A stretch of 64,000 nt of DNA, from NCBI GenBank assembly GCA_945643635.1, contig CALZFC010000062.1, forward strand, positions 1,490,001 through 1,554,000, written 5' to 3'. Position 1 is the first letter of the stretch; each line of letters begins with the position of its first letter. This DNA comes from Allodiplogaster sudhausi (lineage: Eukaryota; Nematoda; Chromadorea; Rhabditida; Diplogasteridae). Shown here piece after piece: positions 1-13,296 of this stretch. The notes below the pieces were generated by a model that saw only the letters and a list, made by a program, of their open reading frames with translations, was not told where the DNA came from and searched no databases. The position numbers and the translations under genes are program-made.

Positions 1-292
1 AGAGAGAGAGAGAGAGAGAAACACAACGAGGAAATCCTCTCATTGCCAGAGCTCCGAAAACGCCGAAGACTGAGGGGAGCAGAAATACATTGTATTTCAA
101 CATATTCTAGATATCTCGAGCCACTAAAGCTCAAAGCGATTTCTGTTCTGTTATATAAGTATGATATAGAATTCACAAATTTAGCTTTGGAAAAGGCGAA
201 ATAGATTAAGATTAATTAATTTCAACGTAATCCACCGCAATGTACAAGCGAGGACGAAAGAGACAGAGACAAAAGATGGAGAGAGAGAGAAA

Positions 293-327
<35 letters not shown>

Positions 328-3300
328 TGAGTGAGTGAGTCAACAGAGAGAAAGAATGGTGGAGAGAGAGAAGATTCTCAAGTGGAGTAGTTCCGCTGCT
401 TTCCAACTGCTCTGGACGGACGGCGCGCCTATGGCGCCGCATGCATATGTGACAAAGATGACTCTGTCTCGGGCCTGCAGAACAGTAAATAAAGGGGTCC
501 CGAGTGATGAGGAGGCCTTATCCTTATGCTTTTGATGATGTTCGCAATATTCATCTCTTGGAGGTCGAGAATTTGGCCCTGCCCCTTGGTTGCTTCGCCG
601 ACGCGGGCCGCGCGCGGGCTGGGTCTTGTTTTGGACATCCTTTCTTTTGCAGTTCCCCCTCCGCTTTTATCGCTCCCCAAAGTTTCGAACATGTTAAAAA
701 TCAAACGATTTCTTGAAAACAAACAGCACACATTTAAATAATGATGACACAAAAAGAATGGTATCTTTAGACTCGTACGTGCTTGAATGGGCTGTCCATC
801 TGCGCAGCAGACGACGTTTCGTGCGGCAGCTGCAGCTCGCCGACTACCGTATACAACGTACCGGAGTTCGCACTCAATATGTCCGTCATTTTTTGACCAA
901 ATTATTATTATTTTTCATTGCCACCTCCAAAATAATTAGATTTAAAAGCTCTGTTTTGTGGTAGCTCACAATCAGCTTGAGTTAATCTTATTTACATATA
1001 TTGTGAAGATGGTCTCTCGCACTCGGGCTTTTTCCGTTTAGTCGCTTGCAACTTTTAACTCTTTTTCTCTTCCCATCCCTCTACCTATCACTTTGCTCCC
1101 ACTTTATTGCTCGTTTTCTCTTTATCACGGTTCGAAATACCCGTACGATTGCGAAAGTCTTAATTTCTGCACTGTCGAATCCATAGATGTCCAATGAAAG
1201 CTAATTATCTGCTTTCGTTCCCTGCCAATATTTGCATATTTTACATCCTTCTCTGTTTGTCCTGTCTCTCTCTCTTTCATTTCTTTCTTTCTTACTCTCT
1301 ATATCTCAATCTGATCGTCTTTCTTGCTGTCTGTCCCTCAAGTCACGAGTGCGCTCCCTTCTACAATCAAGCAGATTAGCTCTATCATCGAAGATGTTGC
1401 CAATTGCAGTGATTCTCTGCATAGTCATGAACTCTTGAAGGGCTTCATAGCTTAAAGGACAAAGTGCGTGTAGGCTAGAGAATGAAGGCCAGAAAAAGAG
1501 AAACAGCGAGAGAAGTTGAGAGAGAGAGAAATAGCGAGAAAGAGAAATAAAGAGAGAGCGGGAAAGAAAGTGGGCGAGAGAAATAGAGAGAGGCAGAAAG
1601 CGAGCGAAAGAAACAGAGAGAGGAGAGAGAGAGCGAACAAACATAATTAAAAATCAAAATATACTTGCAATCTTTAGATGAATGACAACGCCCTCATTGA
1701 TGACTTATTTATAATAATCGAATAATTTTACTCAAAAAGTATTAGCTCTGTGCATGAAACGAAGCATTGTGTCAGACCATGAGCTAGAATCAAAGATGCT
1801 CGATGTGTCCAGAGAAGTATCAGCGGATGCAGAGTTTCCGCCAATGACTCACCTTGCAACACACGTTTTATAGTTCTTAACATCCACGTAATTAGACTTA
1901 CATGATGTTGGGACGCTCTTTCTCGCAATATCTGAATGGGTTTCTTCGTCAAAATCATTTCGATCCCTCCCTCTAATAGTGGCCTTCTACCAAAAGTGGA
2001 TCAAACTCTAGCTGCCCCCGGAGGCTGATAGAAGAGTTGCGGAACCTTGGAATGCGCACGTGTGGAAGTTACTTTGTACTAAATAAATATGTATGTACAT
2101 GTCAATTCGAGCCCTCTGGTATCCATCCGATGACTCGCCCAGTTACACATTGTCTGTTCGCATTCTATATAGAGACCCCTCCAGGGGAAGTGAGACCCCA
2201 ATAGGGTTGCCTGTCCTTCATTTGCGTTCTGCTGTTTTCTGCTGCCCAAGCCTGCAGCACTTTTTGTTCAACTTACGATCACTCTCTTCTTCACATCTAA
2301 ATCACATTTCCTGATTTCCGGTGAGGGCCTTTATCTCGCTGTCGCTTTCTCACTCTCTGTTCCTATTTCTCTCACTCTTTCTTCCTCTCTCTCTATCTCT
2401 CTTTCTCTCTCTACCTAACAGTCAACCCATCATCGTAGTAGCTACATACATCCTGTTGTTGTTGCCAGATGGCGGAGATTGGAAACCACTGGAATGCTTA
2501 TGCAGCAAAGGGACTGCAGAATAGGAATGAAGAGAGAAGGAACTGCAACAAAGAACATCATACACTATCATCCTATACTCAATCGGAATATTTCTTTCAC
2601 TTTTCAGAATCGCATTTAAAAGCTCTACCGTATCGTCGAGATACGGTATAGCTCTTATTCTGCTTCCACGACCTTTGCCAGAAGTGCACGGGCCTTCTTT
2701 TGTTCCCTTTCGTGACAGTGACTGACGTTTCACCCGGATTCCTGTGCATTCGTAAAGCGAACTCTCGGCTTTGTACATCGAAATCCGCACACCAAATACG
2801 CTATGCATATTCTAGCTGAGTCTCTCTTCTGGAATGTGCATAAGCCGGTTAATGCTTGCCTCGAGCCCTTTTAACTGAGACTTCGCACTTTGCTTCCTTG
2901 TGAACTGATATGTCTCTCTTTCGCTTTCTCTTCCTATTTCCCTTCTCTCTCTCTCTCCCTCTCTCTCTCTCGCTGTCTTTCTCCTTTTCTCTCTCGCCAT
3001 ACGCCCACTTTCCCGCTTCTCTGCTTGAAACTCTATATCCGCTAGCCACTTCTTCTCTGTTATTCTGGAATGCAGGAAGTTCTGCCTCCCTTTCCGGCAG
3101 ATGCGTATCATGCTTCACTCGGCCTTCTTTGTGTTAGAGAGGATGATAGAGGGAGAGAAAGAGAGAGGTAGATTGAAACAGAGAGAGATAAAGGGATAGA
3201 TGGAGAGCTGTTGCATAAGTGAGAAAGAGAACGAGAAATCAGCACTGGAAAAAGTGATGGAGAGGGGGGGGGAGGCAAATATGTAAGAGTAAAGAGACGG

Positions 3301-3493
3301 GAAATGTGAAGAGAAGAAAATAAAGTTTCTCTATCATAACGTGAGTCCAGGAGGTATTGTTAGAAGAGCTCTACTGCCTCTGAGACGCAGAAGAGACTTT
3401 TAGCGTTCCTTTGCTTTCTCTAAGTCTATTATATTTAAACATTCTCTCTCCATCTCTCTCTCTCTCAGGGTCTTTCTCACCCCATCTTTCTCA

Positions 3494-3524
<31 letters not shown>

Positions 3525-4309
3525 ACTGCTTCTGTCTCTTTCTTCCTCTCTCTATCTCTTTTATCTTTTGTTTCTCTCATTAGTCAGTGTCTTTCCCTTT
3601 GGCCATGCTCATTGTCAGAGGTAAAGGGGGGGGGGGAATTCGGTGGAGGCTCTAAAGAGGATTTCGGTGACGATCATATGATTAGAGAGATTAATTGTAA
3701 GTGAGAGAGAGAGGGAAAGAGAGTGATCGAGCGAGAGAGAGAGAGAGAGAGTGATTGAGAGAGAGTGATCGAGAGAGAGAAAGAGAGACAGAAAGAGAGA
3801 GAGGAACTCAGATGAAGCGACAGAAAGTGGGGTTTTTTCTCCTTAAGAATAAATTTTGTTTACAAGTTTAGTTAAGGTAATTACAATAACAAATGTAGTT
3901 GTTACAATTATTCCAGCTCCACCTCCATAATTTATGGCGTTTATTTTCAGAACTGGTCGTTTTTCTTTCTTCTCCTCAATTCCTCAGGCATTATAGATGT
4001 ACAAAAAAAAGCAGGGAAAAGCTGTCAAAGGAAAAAACAACAGCTTCGCTACCTATCAAGTTCGACACATACATTTATCATCAGAATCCTCTGATACTTT
4101 TCTCTCTCTCTCACGCTTTCTTTCTCTCCCTCCTACTCACTCACTCTCTCCCGTACTTTCTCTCTCTCCAATTTTGTCCTATTCTTCAACAATTGCTTCA
4201 TTCGCCATGCGTCGTAAGCTCTGTCTTTCTGACCGGTTTAATGGGTCCCCTTTGCTTTTCCTGTTCTCTATCAATTTCTCTGTCTTCTTCACCTCATCCC
4301 TATCCTTTC

Positions 4310-4348
<39 letters not shown>

Positions 4349-5040
4349 GATCTATATGTCACACTTTTCCTTGCGAGAATAGGATGAACGTCTTTTGCCT
4401 TGTCGGGCCACCCTCAAGGAATCACGCTTCCTCTATCCTCCCCATTTTTTCAAACTTCCCGCCAATTATTCTCAAATCCTCTTAGATTTTGTGAAGTGCA
4501 GGGAATTAATCCGGTGACGTCGTCCGAAAGATGACAACCGAGACTGGCCGAGTTACATGCCAACAGAGATGAAAAGAAAGAAGAACAACAACAAAATGCA
4601 CTAGCGAAGCATTGGATTTCCGTGGGGAAGAGTGTAAAAGTGTTCGTGTGTCTCTTGTGGAAGGCAAGCTAAAATTTGTTCGGGGGGGGGGGTTCGAACT
4701 TACCAGAAAAGTTTCATTACTCTCTTCTCGAGAGAGTGAAAGTGAGAATGATAGGAGAGGGTGAGATGAGAGGGCCAGAAGCATTGCGATGGGAGGTGCG
4801 CTTGGTGGGGGCTGTACTTTGGGAAGATGTTTGTCTGTCTACCTTGGCCGTCCTCTGACGGCAGCTGCCTATTTGAAAGGGAGCCGGGAGACGGAGCGGA
4901 AATGAGCCGACGGGAGAGCGGATTGATATTGGCAACAGAACAGACTCTGCCAATCATATTTGAGTAAACATACATTGTCTACGTCTGGTGAGGAGGCTAA
5001 TGCAGCAATGAAATGGGCAATTAAAAAACTTTTATTTTTA
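1..5040. repeat. GA/CT microsatellite-rich region
   Basis: Runs of (GA)n or (CT)n recur at about 1-20, 271-336, 1518-1640, 2341-2415, 2945-2992, 3440-3560, 3705-3800 and 4315-4347. Homopurine G runs of 8-11 occur at about 3265, 3625 and 4681. Long open frames here made only of Ser, Leu, Phe or of Arg and Glu are translations of these runs. Apart from the weak exon candidates near 340-872 and those listed with it, no gene is seen. Confidence 0.85.
340..872 (-). CDS. Candidate two-exon 3' end of an unrecognised gene
   Basis: Two minus-strand blocks keep an open frame across a plausible intron: 779-872 and 340-639, joined in phase 0 by a GTACGA donor and an AAAGAAAG acceptor, ending at a TGA at 340-342. 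The first encodes a neutral segment ending SPFKH. The second starts DVQNKTQPARGPRRRSN and is rich in Arg, Pro, His and Lys. No family is recognised. Other minus-strand pieces that read like exons lie at about 1378-1440 (YEALQEFMTMQRITAIGN), 1745-1866 (Ser-rich), 2680-2808 and 4830-4960, but their phases were not joined. A weaker plus-strand reading exists in places. The block could be one long minus-strand gene ending near 340, or chance open frames in a region with GC-rich islands. Confidence 0.3.
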
Positions 5041-7190
5041 TTTTTATTCTATCTTAAAAATGTTGTTGAAAAATGACAATAATGGATATAATATAATATA
5101 TGCACTTTTTTATATGTATTTTTGGATGGGTAGAAACAAGATATCTGTCTTGATTCCATAAATATTTATGTGTGTACATACATTTGTAGATATTCGCGGT
5201 GGAAGTGGGATTCAAATGCTCAAGCGATATAATGATGGCCAGGAAAGACGATTGCATTAGATAACTCATTTTTATTAGCATTAAGAGAGCCTCTCTGTAA
5301 TGATCAAGGAGCGTCTGCCCTGAGGAATTTTTGTTTTCTTTTACTTTGAAAACTTTATGAGGGATGTATCCCTTGTTCATAACGAAATCTAGGCGGTCAG
5401 AAAGTTTAGAAAATTTTTTTTCACTTAGATATAAGTCGTAATGTTCATAAAATTTGGATGACCATATCTAACGTTATACTTAATATTTCTCAATATCCTT
5501 TTCACTGTTCGATTCCTTGTCGAAAACTACACAAAAAAATCGAAGATGACCATTTTCGAAAAATTAAAATTTTTATGACTTTTGGTCAATTCAATTTTTT
5601 TAAAACTGGTTTTCAAGCAATAGCTTTTTTTTAAATTAGCATTTCAAAAAACTGAATCATCCATAAGAAAGAGCAGGAAAAAATACATATAATATGTCTC
5701 TACGACGAAAAATCTCGGATACTTTTTTTTTTGGGTATCTGCATTTGAATATGGGTTTCTGAGAAAATTTCGGCTTTGGCTACAAACCATATTTTCTTTC
5801 AAACTTCATCAATTTTAAAACGGAGTAGTCCATTCGATGTAATTTTTTATCTTCTTTAAAATTTTATATACTTTGTATGCAAAAGAAATTAGTCTAAAGG
5901 CTTAAAATTGACTTTTTGTGTTTTTGGCCAAATTCTGGTGTTACTGAATATTTTTTGGCAATTATTTCAAATTAGTTCTTTTGAAACATCTAGCACCCAA
6001 TAATGGGTATTCCAGGATTCTTTGAAGTTCTTTCATGATATACCACTCAAAAGTAAGTCAAGAAATTTCATTTTTACGAGCCTAGAGGGCGAAATAACTG
6101 TATGAAAACTCCTTCGAAGCCATCTATCAGGTCATTTGTGAATCGGATTACCAAAAAAGTCGTAACCATTCGAAAGAACAGAGAATTTTACATAATATAT
6201 AGTTCGATGAAAATGCAAAACCTGTATATTTTTCAGAAAACTTGATATGTCGAAAAAAAATCGGCGACAGGATAAGCCTATTTTGAGCTGTTCTGCGAAA
6301 GCTGGTACCAATGGAACTTATGTTCTGAAAACTGTGCCATTAGGTTGTTTAAGACGGGGAAACATAAATTTGACGTTCGTTTTCTACTTTTGAATACCAT
6401 CCATGGTACGCTTGATCGAAATAAAATTTTTCTGCATATTATATTTAGAGAGAGAGAGAGAGAGAGAGAGAAAAAGAGTGAGGGAGGGCGGGAGGGAGGG
6501 AGGGAGGGAGGGAAGGAGAAGCAAAATCGTCTTAGCAGGAGTGTTGATGCGAAAAAAGGTTATGTTAGCGTTAGCATTAGCCCCGGAGTTCAGAGTGCTG
6601 GAGCTAAATGAAATGAAATGAGATTACAAAATGAGCATATTTTGGCGACAGGGCGCTGGGGAGCATTGGGGGTATTGCCAGGGGATCCCGAAGCGAGGTT
6701 CGGGGTATTCGGAAGCTTTGCCGCAAACGGATCGCGTTAATCATCTGTGCTTTTATGATTGCATTTCCTCAAATTCCAGTTCCAGGTCGGAAACTTTAAA
6801 CAAGAAATTTTTGTTTCAGAAAAGTACATATAAAAAAACGTTAAAAAAAATAGTCCTATGAACAATTATTCAGACAAGCAAAAACATTATTACATGTAAT
6901 AAATATGATTTAATAAGGGTTTTTACCAATCATTAAAAATTGCCAGAATTTTCTTACCATTAGAAAGAGTTATTAAGTCAGTTCTGATTATTTCATCGCA
7001 AGGCAAAGCATAAGACGTTTAGTTATTTGATGAAATTGTCATGATCGATCAATCTAAGGATATAAAAGTGATAAAATGTTTAGATTAGAATAGATGTGTG
7101 ATTTACACACATACATAAATAAATTGAAAATAAAATAATGAAGAACAGAATTTTGTCAAAATAACATTAGAGATGAAGAAAAAACGAAGA
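5040..7190. other. AT-rich intergenic DNA without a recognised gene
   Basis: From about 5040 to 6440 the sequence is AT-rich with stops in all frames and no recognisable exon or terminal inverted repeat. A GA run that grades into GGGA repeats lies at 6449-6514. An open plus-strand stretch at about 6631-6790 has mixed composition and could hold an upstream exon of the following receptor, but no splice signals tie it in. The block is the likely promoter and 5' region of the receptor. Confidence 0.6.
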
Positions 7191-7196
7191 TTTCAG

Positions 7197-7730
7197 GTCT
7201 TCAGTGAGGCCTCTGTCGACGCTGCAAGTCACGCCGCCCCTGCCCCCGCTCTTCGCCAGTCTCGTCACGCAATGCTGCGAGGCCGCCGCGGCATGCTGCG
7301 CGCGTGTTCTCGCGCCGGACGTGGAGGCGCCCACTCCGCCAGCCACGGGTAGAGACAACGGATACTCTGCAAAAGATAGGCAAATAAGATAAGACATATT
7401 TTACGGGGAGTGGATAGGTTTATTTATTTATTCATACATCAAGTTTAATGATGTAACGACATTTTACAGTGACGTTTCATTTGAAAAAAAAACATTGCAG
7501 GATAAAAATAAAAAGGTGCGAGGGGGGCTGGCGAATTGAGCTTCAGGGCATGAGGATGCTTTCCAGCAAACTAATTATAATATGACAAAAGACGTCTTAC
7601 TTCTGTCTTTATTTCTTCGAATCCTTGGTTGAACTTGGCAGAAAAAGAAGACAGAGCCTTCCCATTCGTTTGTTGACCAACGGTCTCTCAAGCCTGTGGA
7701 CAAGAGACGGGGGAGTGAGAAAGCAATATA

Positions 7731-7770
<40 letters not shown>

Positions 7771-10356
7771 ACGAGGCTGACAAAGAACGACCTGAAGGTA
7801 TGGTTGAATAATACCTATACTACTCGTACTAAATCGCCGTCTCTTGTTATGCAGGGAGTCTTGTGACTAGTTTATGTAACTATGTAGCGCTATTCTCTTT
7901 CCGTTTCTGTCCTCCGTCTTTCTCTCCTTATCTCCTTCACTCTCTCGCTCTCTCTCTCTTGCTCTCTCTCTCGCATCCTCTTCAAAACACTATTCTTGGC
8001 AGGCTACAAATGGGCATAGATTGTGAAGAACGACCTTCTTCTTGAAGAAGAAGCAGAGGTGTTTTGATGAATTGGCTTCTTCTTCCTTCGTTTGCCTTGA
8101 GCGAACGTTGAAGGAAATTGCAAGGGACCATCAAACCAGGAAAAGAAATGGAATGAGTCAGGAGAGTCTTTGTTCCGTCATCCTCACCATCAGAGTCATG
8201 AAAAAGGGGGATGGAGGGCTCGTGATCCAGTTCGGGCTCCACCACGGCCTTCCTTCCACCTCCCTCTAAATCAGATTAGCCCGACGGGCAGCCTCAAGGG
8301 AAATTGGGAGGAAGGTGAAGCGGCTGCCTCAGAATGACACTTCATCTCGCGTGCCTCATGCTTAATGACATTCCATGATGCACACGAGCTTCTTCTTCCA
8401 TCTCGGCCGCAACATTTTAAAGCCGGGCATAAAAGTTTGACGATCATCTGAAGATGGAGAGAGAGCGGGAAAGAGAGAGAGATAGAGATAGGGAGAGGTT
8501 GATGATATCGAATGAACGAGTTGAATTGAGCGAGAGAGAAGGCAGGATTAAGAAAAAGAGAGAGAGAAAGAGAGAGAGAGATAGAAAGGGAGACCAGTAA
8601 AAGTAACTGAAAGAGTCTAATTACCAATGTTGGAACGCAAATTCAATTCTCACCAAGGAAAAACACGATGGAAGAGAAAAGTAGAATTAACAAAGAACGG
8701 GAAAAAAAACAAATTTCATCGTAAAACAGCTCTATTAAAACTTTTATGGGCCCATGATGCAGCGGGAAATTACACTTTTTTATTTATCTTTCTGAGGAAA
8801 AACGGTTTTAGTGTAGGTTAGTACTCTACTTGTAATGTTTTATTTATTTTTATTCGAGAATAGAAATTTTTTTTAGAAAAACTATTTTTTATTGTAAGTA
8901 AATAGTAAATAAATAAATAAATAAATGCATTAAGCATGCCCTGCAACATGGGACGGATGGATGTGTTTTGCTGCTTCGCAAGAACCGCAGGTTATTTTGA
9001 TTTATTTCGAAAATAATAACTAAAAGGTAATAGTTCGATGAAGTTTTTTAATTTGCATTTAATAATTGATAAAAGCGAAAAATTTTAACAACCCTGAAAA
9101 GATGATAAAACGAATATAAAGGTGCTACACGCCACGTGCCCACCTTACATCTACGGAGATCGCCTTCGCCTTCACGAGGGACAGCGTGAGCTCTTGCTTA
9201 CAATTAGCTATTAACAACAAGATTGCTTACATTAATAATATTACTACTACATTTTTTAAATAATCTTTTTTGAAAGTTTCCATTCTTTGAAGGAGGAAAA
9301 TCACACTGACAAAGAACTAATGCAGTTCATATATATCTAAAGTATATATCTAAAGCCGCGTTCACCCTGAGCTGGCGCTCTCATTCTCGCCCTGCCGCGT
9401 GGAAATAGCACGCGTGAATGAGAGTGCGAGGGGCAGAGTCATTCGGAAACCTCACGATGTTCAGCAGAAAAGCACACATTTTACCTGTAAAATCCGCTGT
9501 TTCAGACGTCCGCAAGGAGTGCACGTCCACGGGGTGGCAGAAACACTTCCATGATGACGATAAGGAGTGGACCGACTACAAAAAGTGCCATGCCGAGGAG
9601 GTCATCATTCATCTACTCTTTTGTTCTCTCCTCCTCTCTCTCTCTGTCTTCCTCCTCGTCTCTTTCGCAGTCTCATTTTCTCTCTCTCTCTCGCTCTCTC
9701 ACTTTCTCTCTCTCTCTCGTTCTCTCACTCCCTCTCTGTCTCTCTCGCTCTCTCACTCCCTCTCTGTCTCTCTCGCTCTCTCACTCCCTCTCTCTCCAGC
9801 TCGGCACCTGGGCGCAGCTGAAGCATACCGTTGGTATCGTGGCGAACTCGATGAGCATCTGCGCCGTCCTTCCCGCTCTCGTCATCATCTCCTCTTTCAG
9901 GTCACTTCAAGAATAGCCAACAGTCGAGGAGAGTTCAAAAATCGTCATTAACTGAGAAAGAAAAATCGTAAATTAAAGGAAGTATCCGGCGAATCATTAT
10001 ACAGTAGCGCTAGAGAATCAGTTTGAATGCGCGCGCTCATAAAGTTGCCTGTCGCTCGGTCGAGAGAGCATGTGAAATAGGAGGGCGGCTATGACCTACC
10101 GTAGCTAATTCTCTACCCACCAGTTTTCACGTTACTATTGCTCAGAATGTAGCGAAAGAAATTCGCTCAAACTTTCAGGATATATGTTTTACGCCAAGAT
10201 AAACATATCCACATAAAACAAAACATAGGTTAATTATTCCTCTGATACCTCCTTTAAATTAGGAGAAAAATGAGAAACTAATTTAAAACAAACTTTTATA
10301 AACTACATTTTCAGCGAATACCAGAAAAAAAATTTATTATGTCACTTAACTAACTA

Positions 10357-10387
<31 letters not shown>

Positions 10388-10548
10388 TTCTTTCTATCTA
10401 CCTCTCTCTCTCGATCACTGTCTTCCTTTCTTTCTCAATCCCTCTGTCTTTCTCCCTCTATGTCTTTCTCCCTCTTTATTTCTCTCTCTCTCTCTCCCTC
10501 ATGCTCTCTCCCACTCCTATTCTCTCCCTCATTCTCTCTGTCCCTGAT

Positions 10549-10580
<32 letters not shown>

Positions 10581-12098
10581 CAGAAGTCTCCGTGCCCAGT
10601 CTGTGTTCGTGATCCACCAGCAGCTGCTCCTCTCCTTCCTCCTCGTGTCCGTCTCCTACGTCTTCAACACGATCTTCTTCATCGTTGACGGCGCGCCCGG
10701 CGAGGCGCTGTTCCTCACGAATCACGTACTATTAATTACTGTTTCGCTCTTTCATTTCCTCTTTAACATTACAGAATTTCTACCAGCAAAAAAGTCTAGG
10801 AAGAATGACAAATGTATTACTGACCGTGTTGGCTCTCGCTACCCTGATTCTCTTAGCTCTCGTGGCTCTCTCTACCCTGATTCCCTTAGCTCTCGTGCCT
10901 CTCTCTACCCTGATTCCCTTAGCTCTCGTGCCTCTCTCTACCCTGATTCCCTTAGCTCTCGTGCCTCTCTCTACCCTGATTCCCTTAGCTCTCGTGCCTC
11001 TCTCTACCCTGATTCCCTTAGCTCTCGTGGCTCTCGCTACCCTGATTCTCTTAGCTCTCGTGGCTCTCTCTACCCTGATTCCCTTAGCTCTCGTGCCTCT
11101 CTCTACCCTGATTCACTTAGCTCTCGTGCCTCTCTCTACCCTGATTCCCTTAGCTCTCGTGCCTCTCTCTACCCTGATTCCCTTAGCTCTCGTGCCTCTC
11201 TCTACCCTGATTCCCTTAGCTCTCGTGCCTCTCTCTACCCTGATTCCCTTAGCTCTCGTGGCTCTCTCTACCCTGATTCCCTTAGCTGTACCCTGATTCC
11301 CTTAGCTCTCGTGCCTCTCTCTACCCTGATTCCCTTAGCTCTCGTGCCTCTCTCTACCCTGATTCCCTTAGCTCTCGTGCCTCTCTCTACCCTGATTCCC
11401 TTAGCTCTCGTGCCTCTCTCTACCCTGATTCCCTTAGCTCTCGTGGCTCTCTCTACCCTGATTCCCTTAGCTCTCGTGCCTCTCTCTACCCTGATTCCCT
11501 TAGCTCTCGTGCCTCTCTCTACCCTGATTCCCTTAGCTCTCGTGGCTCTCTCTACCCTGATTCCCTTAGCTCTCGTGCCTCTCTCTACCCTGATTCCCTT
11601 AGCTCTCGTGGCTCTCTCTACCCTGATTCCCTTAGCTCTCGTGCCGGGTGCTGTTCACGATTCAGCTGCGCTTCGCCCGTCTGGCAACGTACTCGTGGAT
11701 GCTTGCCGAGGGAGTCTACCTCTTCCGTCTTCTGTTCTCGCAGTTCGCCATTGATAATGAGAGTATCGCCCGCTACAAACTCGTCTGCTGGGGTATGAAA
11801 TAATCTTTATAAAAATAAAGCAAATTCCCTAGTCAGCAGTCATTCTGCATAACAGAATAAAACAGAGTATAAACTTGGAGAAAGTATCGCTTAATTGAAC
11901 TTTTTAGTTGTAAATCTCCTGCAAAACTATCCCGTTTCCACACAAATAGCAATAGTTCCACATGCAATCGATAGCTAAAAATATTCATTGGTATATTTCG
12001 CCAATGAGTGTTTGCACTTTCATAGCAGATCAGTTGTCTTAGCAGCATCGTTCTCAATAAATCCTTTCTCTTTCCTACCGACTCTGAGCCGTCTTCTT

Positions 12099-12159
<61 letters not shown>

Positions 12160-13265
12160 TCATCTCGCTCTCTCTCTTCATCCTTCTCTCTCTCGCTCTT
12201 CTCTCTATTGTGATCTCTCTCTCTCTTCATCTCTCTCTCTCTCTCTCTCGTTCTCATGATCTCTCTCTCTCTCTCTCTCTTCATGTGTTCCTCTCGCGAT
12301 AACTGTGATCTACGCCTACCTTCGTCTGACGCACGACAACGAGACGTGCTGGGTGCCAAACGCGGAGGCAGCCATCGAAGCCATCATCCTTGCGCCCGGC
12401 TTACTCTGCCTTATGGTAGGCGCACATTGCCTAATAATAATAATAATCTGACTGTCCAATTTATAATATTTCAACCAACAAAAATTAATTAATTATTTCA
12501 AGCTCCACGTTTCTGATCAGCATGTTATGTATGCATTTAAACAAAACATAATTGTGATTAACGTACTGAATATTGAAAAATGCGCAAAAAAGGCTCAAAA
12601 TAAAGGATGCTTGCTAAAAAACGATAGGATTTTTTTCTTATCTTTTCCCAGACGAACTTTGTGCTCGTCGCGGCGATTCTCTGCGTGCTGATCAAGAAGC
12701 TGCGCTACAATCCGCATCTCGAGCCCATGTCATACAAGTCAGCATCCGAGAAATGGCGGAAAAATGTCCCATATTTCCAATTAATTATTCAAATGAGTGT
12801 AATCTGACCGTAACTTTAAGAGTTACTCTCTTTCTCTCCCTGAGTCTATCGGTCTGTGTTTTCTCACCGCTCTCTCTCACTCTTTTCTCTACATCCCTTC
12901 GTCCTCTCCTTACATCTCTTTCACTCTCTCGTTCTCTCTCTATCTCTCACTCCGTATCTCTCATTCTCTCTCTCCCTCTCTCCCTCCCTCCCTCCCTCCC
13001 TCCAGGAAGGCAGTGCGCGCCGCTAGTATGCTTGTGCCAGTGTTCGGTCTACATCTTCTCTTCACAATTATTCGTATCGAGAGCAACTCAGCTCATCAGT
13101 TAATCAACATTGCCTTGGATGGACTCCAGGTAGGGAACTTGAGAGGTACATACATATGTACATATGTATCTCCATCTTTTCTCTCCGTCTCTCTCTCTCT
13201 CGACCTCTTTCTTACAATTAATCTCTCTCACAGATTCTTCTCTCACTTTCCCTGTCTGTTGTCTC

Positions 13266-13296
<31 letters not shown>

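Noticed and set aside
10501..11754. 417-codon open frame with 11-residue repeats ([11 protein letters not shown])
   Set aside because: It is the minisatellite read through from the TM2 exon; 33-bp units keep the frame open. The receptor exon structure and TM3 motifs show this stretch is intronic.
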